The notes below the pieces were generated by a model. It saw only the letters and a program-made list of their open reading frames with translations. It did not search any database and was not told the DNA's origin. The position numbers and the translations under genes were made by a program. 64,000 nucleotides of DNA from Bacteroidota bacterium (GTDB taxonomy: Bacteria; Bacteroidota; Bacteroidia; Bacteroidales; Tannerellaceae). Positions 16,741-24,706 of this stretch are shown here, one piece after another. How positions within the stretch are numbered: the first letter of the stretch is position 1; each line of letters begins with the position of its first letter. Location of the stretch: contig JAEYVY010000007.1 in NCBI GenBank assembly GCA_023429375.1, positions 124,001 through 188,000 on the forward strand, in the 5' to 3' direction.

Positions 16741-17619
16741 ATGAAAAAGCAATATTCAAGACTGTTAGAATACGGACTCAAGGATGAGGTAGACGTTAAG
16801 GAAGAATGGAATCGCTTGTCGTCAAAGATAAAGGAAAAAGAAATCGGCAGGATGAAAGCCAATCATGCAAAACAAGTTTCGCTGGCTGTTCTGAAATATG
16901 CTGCAGCAGTCTTCCTTGGATTTCTGGTATCTTCCATGATATTGTTCTGGTCCGAAGATGATGCCGTACAGTTGGTAGCTGGAACGTATAAGGTACATAC
17001 TGAGAGAGGGGAGAGGAGCTTTGTTGAACTGCCAGACGGGTCCAAGGTGTGGCTAAATACCTATACAACACTTGAATACGCCTCTGACTACGGTATTACA
17101 AACCGGAATATATATCTCAATGGTGAAGCCTACTTTGAAGTAGCGAAGAACAAAGAAATCCCTTTCGTCGTGAAAACCGATGATGTAGATGTGACAGCAT
17201 TAGGCACATCGTTCAATATATCTGCCTATTCGGATGATAAAGAATTGGTTACTACGCTATATAGTGGGAAGGTTTCAGTTAAACCAGCACTATACGAACA
17301 AGAGATACTATTAAATCCGAATCAAAAAGCTGTCTATAATAAAGACTATCTTAAAATAGAGAAGATTTCATCAGAGAACAACGCCTTACAATGGCGTGAG
17401 GGGATACTTTCTTTCGAAAATATGCAATTGGATGAAATTGTAAAGTTGCTCGAAAGAAATTACGCTATAAACGTTCGCTACGAAAACCAGCGGATAAAGA
17501 AACTTTATTTTAGTGGCACGTTTCGCAGTAATGAATCGATTAGCGATATCGTAAAAGTAATATCCGCAAACACATCGATTGGCTATCTCATTAAAGGAGA
17601 TACCATCATCTTTAAATGA
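16741..17619 (+). CDS. FecR-type anti-sigma factor (locus 1)
   Basis: A 292-residue inner-membrane regulator. A short cytoplasmic N-terminal region (about 1-45) would bind the ECF sigma. A single membrane segment lies at about 48-66 (LKYAAAVFLGFLVSSMILFW). The periplasmic FecR domain follows (GERSFVELPDGSKVWLNTYTTL ... NGEAYFEVAKN). The C-terminal DUF4974/STN-like domain (LSFENMQLDEIVKLLE to the end) is the part expected to contact the STN domain of SusC. It is transcribed with or just after sigma and has its own candidate ECF promoter. Confidence 0.9.
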   Translation: MKKQYSRLLEYGLKDEVDVKEEWNRLSSKIKEKEIGRMKANHAKQVSLAVLKYAAAVFLGFLVSSMILFWSEDDAVQLVAGTYKVHTERGERSFVELPDGSKVWLNTYTTLEYASDYGITNRNIYLNGEAYFEVAKNKEIPFVVKTDDVDVTALGTSFNISAYSDDKELVTTLYSGKVSVKPALYEQEILLNPNQKAVYNKDYLKIEKISSENNALQWREGILSFENMQLDEIVKLLERNYAINVRYENQRIKKLYFSGTFRSNESISDIVKVISANTSIGYLIKGDTIIFK

Positions 17620-17660
17620 ACATAGAAGGCCCCCCCTTTTTTAACCTCCTTCAAAAAAGA

Positions 17661-17865
17661 GAATCATCCCGATGTCTCTTTTAGAGATTTTATACTATGA
17701 AAATCAATGTATGTGTGGCTTCAAAAAATCATCCCGAACGTTTTTAAAAAACACCCCGATGTTTTTTAAAAACGTTCGGGATGATTTTTTTTCATCGGGA
17801 TGTTTTTATATATTGATAATCAACAGATTATAATATCGAGATGACTACTCGGATTTAATGCGTGA
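17661..17865. repeat. Nested palindromic intergenic repeat, copy A
   Basis: Fills most of the 463-base fecR-susC gap. The core is a perfect 30-bp inverted repeat (17723-17752 with 17761-17790) around an 8-base loop. It is flanked by small related units: ATCCCGATG at 17666, CCCCGATG in the loop and ATCGGGATG after 17793. The same order of units, flanking TGAAAATCAAT and AATCAAC tracts included, recurs at 63656-63833. The core, with A and T runs on each side, could also act as a bidirectional terminator or processing signal between fecR and susC. Confidence 0.8.
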
Positions 17866-17930
17866 ATCAGAACAGAATCTATATCCACTAATTAGGATAT
17901 GCTTTTCTAATAAAAAATGATTAAGTACCT

Positions 17931-17957
17931 GTAAGTAATAATCTTTCACACAGTGTC
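17931..17957 (+). promoter_or_regulatory. Candidate ECF-sigma promoter, site 3 (upstream of susC)
   Basis: GTAAG (17931-17935) and GTGTC (17953-17957), again with a 17-base spacer and with TGTAAGTAATAAT plus GTGTCATA. It lies after the palindromic repeat and 125 bases before the susC ATG, which leaves room for a long leader. Confidence 0.7.
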
Positions 17958-18082
17958 ATACTATAGAAAGCAATAGTTAACCTTTAAAACAGTATGCCTA
18001 TGACAAAACGGAAAGTTATCACATAACAGCGGAATTCTTCACTAGTCAACAATCAAACATTTATTACCTAAACTAATCATTT

Positions 18083-21000
18083 ATGAAAGAGCATTTAAAG
18101 AAAATCATTCTATGTCTTGGTCTTTTGATGTTTCAGTTTTCCATTGTTTTTGCAGCAGGTCAGATGATTTCGCTCAATATCAATAAGGGGACGATGGCCG
18201 AAGTATTTAAGGAAATTGAAAAACAAAGCGATTACAAATTTTTCTACAACAACGAACAGATCAATCTCGATATTCCGGTTGATGTAAATATAAAGGAAAA
18301 TGCGATTGAAGATGTATTGAAACAAGTTTTCACAGGAACCAATATAACGTATAAGATTATTAATAATCAAGTCGTATTAACTAATTCTACCTATAAAGAA
18401 ATCTCAGTTAATGATGTTATGCAACAAGAGAAAACGGTTAGAGGGCAGATTACCGATTTTCAAGGCGAACCTCTAATTGGAGTGAATGTTGTTGTTAAGG
18501 GAACGACTCTTGGAAATATAACAGATATTGATGGTAATTTTCAAATCAATAATATACCCGATAACGCGACACTTGTTGTTTCCTATATAGGCTATCTTTC
18601 TCAGGAAATAGCAGTCAACGGACGTTCGTCTATTACAATAACATTGCTAGAAGACACCCAAAAACTAGATGAAGTAGTCGTCGTCGGATATGGATCATTT
18701 AAGAAAAGGGATTTGACAGGGGCCGTTTCACAAGTGAAGGGAGATGATATAGCAAACCTTCCTCTACGTAGTGCCTCAGATGCATTGCAAGGTAAAGCGG
18801 CTGGAGTAACTATTACCTCAACTTCTGGTAGTCCGGGTTCGATGGGTACCGTGCGAATTCGTGGTGTAGGGACAATTAATGATAATAACCCACTATATGT
18901 AGTTGATGGTTTGCCACAAACAGATATTGGTTGGTTAAATGCTCGTGACATCGAGAGTATCGAAGTCTTAAAAGACGCTTCGGCTCAAGCTATCTATGGA
19001 GCTCGTGCTGCAAATGGTGTAATTCTTATTTCTACCAAACGAGGATCAACAGGAGACTCATATAGAAGTAATATAGAATTCGACATGAGTATTGGTTTTC
19101 AAAATATTGCGAAACGCTATGATATGCTTGATGCAGCGGGATTTATGGAATATAAGAATAGAGCTTATGCTGCTGCAGGGAAAGAGTTAATAGGTGATTT
19201 CGCGACAGCAGAGAAACGAGAATCCATTCTGGCATTTCTAGATAAAAATGGAGGACGAGAAGGAACAGACTGGTGGGCAGAAACAACACGCAGCACATTT
19301 GATGCGCCAATTCAAAATTACAACCTTGCACTTTCAGGAGGAACAAGCAAATTACACTATCGTTCTAGTTTCGGATATATGACACAAGACGGTATATTGA
19401 GAGGTTCGGATTACGATCGTTTGAATGGACGCCTTAATCTGGATACAGAAGTGACAAATTGGTTGAATTTTGCGGCAAATGTGAATGTCGTCTATGAGTC
19501 AAGGAGAAATATTCAAGAAAATGATGCTTACACAGCAACCGTCTTCAATACTGTTACAGCCGACCCGATAACTCCTGTCTATCGTAACAACTTAGTTGAT
19601 ATTCCTGATTTTCTCTACTCCCGTATTATGGGAGGCTATGAACCAACAAATCCATGGTCACAATACACAGGTGTAATTTATTCGAATAAACGGAATGCTG
19701 TATCCCAGACCGATATTATGTCACAAAGTAAATGGTCAGGGATTTCAACAAAAAGCAATATAACCGGTGAAGTTAAGTTTTTCCCATTCCTTACATTTAA
19801 ATCTAGTATTGCTATAGATTTGCATAGAGGCAGGTCGGATGGTTTTACGCCAAAATATTATCTGGACGGTGATGAATATTCAACTTATGCTACGGTTAGC
19901 CGTATTTCTTATAATACAGATTATTGGGTATTTGACAATTATCTGACATATAATGAGAAGTTTGATAAACATTCGATCAATGCCATGATAGGAACCTCGG
20001 CTGAGAAAAACAGATATGAATCATTTGCAGCATCTAAGCAAGGAATGGTAAACAACGATCCAAGTCAACAAATAATTGATGCCGGTACCTTAAATCCGGG
20101 AGCATCGGGTGGAATCAGCACACATTCGTTGAATTCTTATTTCGGTCGTATCTTCTACTCCTATGACAACAAGTATATGCTCACTGCTAATGTTCGTTGG
20201 GATGGTTCTTCCGCATTTGCTGAAGGTAATCGTTGGGGAACTTTCCCCTCTGTTTCGGCAGGTTGGAATTTTTCAGAAGAATCGTTTATGAATGATTTTG
20301 ATTGGCTTTCTCAAGGTAAACTGCGTTTAGCATGGGGAGAGATTGGAAATCAGAATTTATCTTATGCAGGAGCCTATCTAAACACATTTGGTAACAGTGG
20401 GTATTATCTATTCGGATATCCATATAATACAACGCTAGCAGGAGGACGAAACTTTGTAGGTAATCCTGATTTGAAATGGGAAACAACGCGTCAAGTAGAT
20501 TTTGGTCTTGATTTGGCCTTTTTCAATGGTTCGCTAAAAGCAAGTTTCGACTATTTTGATCGTGAAACTTCAGATATGTTGGTGCAAATTCCTTTACCAT
20601 CTTCTTTGGGATTGCCGAATATTCCATGGATGAATGCGGGTAGTGTTTCTAATAAAGGAATTGAACTCACATTAGGATATGACGGTAATGCAGGTAAAGA
20701 CTTTGCTTATCATATTAATGGAAATTTCTCGACCTATCGTAATAATGTAAAGAGTCTGGGAGGTAGTAAGAATATCCCGGGTAAAGGAGTGCATTTGGGA
20801 AACCAAACTTATACAATGACTGAACCAGGAAAACCAATCGGATACTTTTATGGCTTTAAAACTGATGGTGTATTCCAAACGCAAGAAGAAGTCGATAATT
20901 ATCAGAGCAACGGCATAAAAGTAATGCCAACGGCACAGGCGGGCGATTTGAAATTTGTGGATATAAACGAAGATGGTAAACTAGATGAAGAGGATCGTAC

Positions 21001-21514
21001 GATGATTGGTAATCCTCACCCGGATTTTACCTTTGGACTTACTTTAGGAGCAGAATATAAAAATTTCGACTTTACGGCCTTTTTCCAAGGATCAGTAGGC
21101 AATGATATTCTTAATATACTAAAGTATGACATCTATTCAGGTACAGGTTGGTATAATGCTCCTAAAGATATTATGACGACTTTCTGGAATGGTCCGGGTA
21201 GTACAAACAAGAATTTCTCAATTGATGCGAATAGTCGCATGAACCTTGAAATGTCAGAATGGTATGTTGAAGATGGTTCCTATGTTCGCTTAAAGAATAT
21301 CCAATTAGGTTATACGTTGCCATCTGCATTGACGAAGAAAATCACAATTCAGAATTTGCGTCTCTTTGTAGCAGCACAAAATCTGTTTACTATAACAGGC
21401 TATTCCGGATTAGATCCGGAAATTGGGAACAACAATCCTCAATACATGGGTATTGATATGGGCTTTTATCCACAGGCAAGGACTTTTATGTTCGGTATCA
21501 GTATGAAATTATAA
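18083..21514 (+). CDS. SusC/RagA-family TonB-dependent outer-membrane transporter with STN domain (locus 1)
   Basis: A 1143-residue outer-membrane transporter. Order of parts: signal peptide (about 1-25), STN signalling domain (about 28-105), carboxypeptidase-regulatory-like beta-sandwich starting near VRGQITDFQGEPLIGVNVVVKG (about 119-200), the SusC signature LDEVVVVGYGS (about 195-206), the plug with LQGKAAGVTIT and RIRGVGTINDNNPLYVVDG, then a 22-strand barrel ending FMFGISMKL. The STN domain marks it as a signal-transducing transporter that works with FecR and ECF sigma. It forms a pair with the SusD lipoprotein 19 bases downstream. The substrate is not readable from sequence, and no glycoside hydrolase lies next to it. 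Confidence 0.95.
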   Translation: MKEHLKKIILCLGLLMFQFSIVFAAGQMISLNINKGTMAEVFKEIEKQSDYKFFYNNEQINLDIPVDVNIKENAIEDVLKQVFTGTNITYKIINNQVVLTNSTYKEISVNDVMQQEKTVRGQITDFQGEPLIGVNVVVKGTTLGNITDIDGNFQINNIPDNATLVVSYIGYLSQEIAVNGRSSITITLLEDTQKLDEVVVVGYGSFKKRDLTGAVSQVKGDDIANLPLRSASDALQGKAAGVTITSTSGSPGSMGTVRIRGVGTINDNNPLYVVDGLPQTDIGWLNARDIESIEVLKDASAQAIYGARAANGVILISTKRGSTGDSYRSNIEFDMSIGFQNIAKRYDMLDAAGFMEYKNRAYAAAGKELIGDFATAEKRESILAFLDKNGGREGTDWWAETTRSTFDAPIQNYNLALSGGTSKLHYRSSFGYMTQDGILRGSDYDRLNGRLNLDTEVTNWLNFAANVNVVYESRRNIQENDAYTATVFNTVTADPITPVYRNNLVDIPDFLYSRIMGGYEPTNPWSQYTGVIYSNKRNAVSQTDIMSQSKWSGISTKSNITGEVKFFPFLTFKSSIAIDLHRGRSDGFTPKYYLDGDEYSTYATVSRISYNTDYWVFDNYLTYNEKFDKHSINAMIGTSAEKNRYESFAASKQGMVNNDPSQQIIDAGTLNPGASGGISTHSLNSYFGRIFYSYDNKYMLTANVRWDGSSAFAEGNRWGTFPSVSAGWNFSEESFMNDFDWLSQGKLRLAWGEIGNQNLSYAGAYLNTFGNSGYYLFGYPYNTTLAGGRNFVGNPDLKWETTRQVDFGLDLAFFNGSLKASFDYFDRETSDMLVQIPLPSSLGLPNIPWMNAGSVSNKGIELTLGYDGNAGKDFAYHINGNFSTYRNNVKSLGGSKNIPGKGVHLGNQTYTMTEPGKPIGYFYGFKTDGVFQTQEEVDNYQSNGIKVMPTAQAGDLKFVDINEDGKLDEEDRTMIGNPHPDFTFGLTLGAEYKNFDFTAFFQGSVGNDILNILKYDIYSGTGWYNAPKDIMTTFWNGPGSTNKNFSIDANSRMNLEMSEWYVEDGSYVRLKNIQLGYTLPSALTKKITIQNLRLFVAAQNLFTITGYSGLDPEIGNNNPQYMGIDMGFYPQARTFMFGISMKL

Positions 21515-21533
21515 CTTAATATTTGAAGAGAAT

Positions 21534-23180
21534 ATGATGTCAATTAATAAATATGTCAAAATAGTATTTCTTTTATTCTGTGTAGGAATGTTTTCAATGA
21601 GTTGTAGTTCTGACTTCTTAGACAGACCTTCATTAGGTTCATTGGATGAACAAACATATATAAATACTGAAGATGCTGGATATAAACTTTTGGTAAAATG
21701 TTACCAACCTATTGTGAATGATTGGGATTACCAGATTATGAAGTTTGATTTAGGTGATCAAATAACTGATGATGCAACAAAAGGCGGATCAGATGCCGGA
21801 GACCGTGTGGGAATTACGGAAATAACTCGTGGAAATCCTTTGGCCACAAATGCAATCCTAACATCATTATGGAATCATCGTTATCAACAAGCTATTGCTC
21901 ATTGTAATGTGTTTCTGCAACTTATTACACCGGAAACTCAATTGATTCAGGCCGGTGGTTCTTTAGTGTCAGAGATTACAAAGAAGCGATGGATTGCTGA
22001 AGTTTACTTTTTAAGAGCCTTCTACTATTATGATTTAGCTACTATTTTCGGTAATATACCGCTTATCGATAAACCATTGAATGCGATAGATAAGAGTACA
22101 ATAACAAAATCAGACAAGGAAGAAGTGAGGAAGTTCATTTTGGCCGATCTCGATATAGCTATTGGGGCTGCAGAATTGCCTAATGCAAAATCACTACCTG
22201 CTACAGAATTTGGACGTATCACCAAAGAGGCAGCTATGGCCTTCCGCGCTCGTGTCAACATGTTTTATGGAGACTACGAAGCGGCTAAGACCGACTTGAA
22301 AGCAGTAATTGAATCTGGTAGCTACGATCTTGTTGACAACTACGAAGACCTATTTAATAGTGTCGAAAAAGGATATATATCAAAAGAATCTGTGTTTATC
22401 ACACTTCGCTCTTATATCCCGAATTTTACTGGAGGTAGTGTATGTCCGCAAATGAATGTTGGTCGTGCCGAAACCGGTGGATGGGGAGGAGTATGTCCTA
22501 CACATGACCTCGTTGGAGAATATGAAGAAGGAGACCCTAGATTAGTTCATACGGTTTTATCAAGCGGTGATATCTTTATCAAACCTGATGGTACAGAAGA
22601 ATTACATGATTATTCAGGTTATGATAACTTCCCTCAACAACATAGCCGTAAGCAATATCCGGATTGGTCAAGAAGACCTATAGGTAGTTTATTGGATACG
22701 GATTGGACATTTTATCATATCCGTTACGCTGATGTACTGTTAATGTATGCTGAGTGTTTGATTGAAACAGGAGGAGATAAACAAGAAGCTGTAGATATTA
22801 TCAACAAAATCAGATACAGGGCGTTTGTTACAACATCTCCTGTTGATAGCTATGCTAAGTATAGAAAGTTTAATATTGCCGAGGATAAACGCGTAAGTGA
22901 AGATGTATTTAACTCGAAGTATAAAGTAAAGGTGTCGGATGATTTGCGTGCAGCTATTCGCCATGAAAGACGGGTTGAATTGGGCGGAGAAGGGTTAAGG
23001 TTGTATGACCTTCTTCGTTGGGGTATTTTTGTTGAGAAAATGAAAGCAATCTCGCAAACACCCGAAGGAAGATATTCAGGAGCAGGTCAAAATGTCTCAG
23101 ATAAGACATGGCCCTATCCTATACCTCAAAATGAGATTGACTATGTAGGTGGTGCTTTGACGCAAAACGATAATTACTAA
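21534..23180 (+). CDS. SusD/RagB-family glycan-binding lipoprotein (locus 1)
   Basis: A 548-residue surface lipoprotein that caps the SusC transporter and binds its ligand. The signal peptide ends in a lipobox with C24 (FSMSC). The TPR-rich SusD fold is visible in RWIAEVYFLRAFYYYDLATIFGNIPL, AMAFRARVNMFYGDYEAAKTDL and IRHERRVELGGEGLRLYDLLRWG near the C-terminus. The protein ends YPIPQNEID..., as is usual for the family. Start codons ATGATG are adjacent and I use the first. It is the last gene of locus 1 and is followed by a terminator. Confidence 0.95.
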   Translation: MMSINKYVKIVFLLFCVGMFSMSCSSDFLDRPSLGSLDEQTYINTEDAGYKLLVKCYQPIVNDWDYQIMKFDLGDQITDDATKGGSDAGDRVGITEITRGNPLATNAILTSLWNHRYQQAIAHCNVFLQLITPETQLIQAGGSLVSEITKKRWIAEVYFLRAFYYYDLATIFGNIPLIDKPLNAIDKSTITKSDKEEVRKFILADLDIAIGAAELPNAKSLPATEFGRITKEAAMAFRARVNMFYGDYEAAKTDLKAVIESGSYDLVDNYEDLFNSVEKGYISKESVFITLRSYIPNFTGGSVCPQMNVGRAETGGWGGVCPTHDLVGEYEEGDPRLVHTVLSSGDIFIKPDGTEELHDYSGYDNFPQQHSRKQYPDWSRRPIGSLLDTDWTFYHIRYADVLLMYAECLIETGGDKQEAVDIINKIRYRAFVTTSPVDSYAKYRKFNIAEDKRVSEDVFNSKYKVKVSDDLRAAIRHERRVELGGEGLRLYDLLRWGIFVEKMKAISQTPEGRYSGAGQNVSDKTWPYPIPQNEIDYVGGALTQNDNY

Positions 23181-23194
23181 TTTTATGTAAAGTG

Positions 23195-23236
23195 TACGTT
23201 CCGGAGGAAGTTCTTTTCTCCGGAACGTTTGTATTA
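23195..23236 (+). terminator. Intrinsic terminator after susD (locus 1)
   Basis: ACGTTCCGGAG and CTCCGGAACGT pair around a 10-base loop and are followed by TTTGTATT, ending the susCD transcript. Confidence 0.8.
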
Positions 23237-23364
23237 TATGAATATCAACAATAGGTTTCATTGTTTATGACATCTATAAGTCAATTCAGTATATTTTTTC
23301 TTATCTTAGTGGAAGATCGAGAGAATGATTTTATTTAGTGTATCAATCTTAACTATGAACTTCT

Positions 23365-24630
23365 ATGGAATGTTTACTTCATTATGTATGGAAATACAGA
23401 CTTTATACATCCGTACTGACTACTAACGAAGGAAAAGAAGTGTATGTTATTGACCCGGGGATAACTAATTCTGATGCTGGTCCTGATTTTTTTAATGCCA
23501 AAATTAAGGAAGGGGATACGGTTTGGGCCGGGAGTATAGAAATCCATAAGCGGGCATCGGATTGGTTCAAGCATGGACACGATAAGGATAAGGCTTATGA
23601 TGCGGTTATCTTACATATAGTAGAAGAAGATGATGTGCCTGTGTTTCGTTCTACCGGAGAGAAAATCTCACAATTGGTACTCCCCGTACCTTCTTATATA
23701 CGACAGAATATTAATCAATTACTTTCATCGGAGAGCATTCTCCCCTGTGCTTCCATCATTAAAGAATTGGATCCTTTTCTACTTTCTTCCTGGTTGAACG
23801 TGCTGGCTAGTGAACGGCTGGAGCGCAAAATGCAAGATATATTTACGCTTCTCAAACAGCAGGATGAGGACTGGAATGAGGTGTTCTATATTCTGCTTAC
23901 GCGTAATTTTGGATTCGGATTGAATAGTGAGGCCTTTCAGCAGTTGGCCGTGTCTTTGCCTCTTCGATATATCAGAAAGCATAGACATAGTATCTCGCAG
24001 GTGGAGGCTTTATTTTTTGGTCAGGCCGGCATGCTTAAAGATGAGGGTGGAGATGAATATTATCGTTTGCTCAGACGGGAGTATGAGTTCCTCTCGCGAA
24101 AATTTGATTTAAAAGCTGTTGATGCTTCGCAGTTTAAGAGTATGAGAGTAAGGCCGATAGGATTCCCTCATCTGAAAATAGCCCAGCTGTCTATGTTGTG
24201 GTTTACACATGATACACTATTTTCACAACTATTGGAAGCAAATACGCTGAACGAAATCAGAGCTTTCTTCCGATTTCAACCATCAGACTACTGGCTGACC
24301 CATTATAGCTTTCGGCACCAGTCTCCAGAAAGATCCAAGACGATAGGCGAGAATGCAATCAATATCATCATCATCAATACGGTCGCCTCAGTCATGTTTG
24401 CCTGGGGTAAGCGAAAAAACAAATTGGAATATTGTGAACGGGCCATTCAGATTCTCGAGCGATTGCCTGCCGAACAGAACTCTATCTGCCGCCTTTTTAC
24501 GAATGCCGGAATTCAACTGAGTAATGCAGCCGATTCGCAAGCGGTTATTCAGCTTAAACGGGCCTATTGCGAAACAAAGAAATGCATCTATTGCCGTATT
24601 GGTTACAATTATCTGAAAAGAAAGTCTTAA
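23365..24630 (+). CDS. DUF2851 family protein
   Basis: A 421-residue cytoplasmic protein matching the DUF2851 family, which is common and conserved across Bacteroidota. Recognisable pieces are the start MECLLHYVWKYRLY, the block VIDPGITNSDAGPDFFNAKIK at about 28-48, WAGSIEIHKRASDWFKHGHDKD at about 54-75, and a C-terminal Cys cluster (CETKKCIYCRIG) that could bind a metal. The N-terminal half has residues reminiscent of PD-(D/E)XK-type nuclease folds (D44, E59, H61), but I cannot show a function. It stands alone between two terminator/promoter regions. Confidence 0.75.
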   Translation: MECLLHYVWKYRLYTSVLTTNEGKEVYVIDPGITNSDAGPDFFNAKIKEGDTVWAGSIEIHKRASDWFKHGHDKDKAYDAVILHIVEEDDVPVFRSTGEKISQLVLPVPSYIRQNINQLLSSESILPCASIIKELDPFLLSSWLNVLASERLERKMQDIFTLLKQQDEDWNEVFYILLTRNFGFGLNSEAFQQLAVSLPLRYIRKHRHSISQVEALFFGQAGMLKDEGGDEYYRLLRREYEFLSRKFDLKAVDASQFKSMRVRPIGFPHLKIAQLSMLWFTHDTLFSQLLEANTLNEIRAFFRFQPSDYWLTHYSFRHQSPERSKTIGENAINIIIINTVASVMFAWGKRKNKLEYCERAIQILERLPAEQNSICRLFTNAGIQLSNAADSQAVIQLKRAYCETKKCIYCRIGYNYLKRKS

Positions 24631-24678
24631 GAAATATTATTTCATGGATCAGAACAAGCTCTTTGATACTATTTTCCC

Positions 24679-24686
24679 TATTTTTG
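24679..24686 (+). promoter_or_regulatory. -7 box for the Ig-like lipoprotein gene
   Basis: TATTTTTG matches TAnnTTTG, 20 bases before the ATG at 24707. Confidence 0.55.
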
Positions 24687-24706
24687 CCATTGAAATTTGA
24701 ATATTA

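Noticed and set aside
17866..18082. Searched for an antisense RNA opposite the locus 1 susC leader, as in locus 2
   Set aside because: No minus-strand TAnnTTTG box or directional terminator was found near the susC start; only the bidirectional palindrome further upstream is present.
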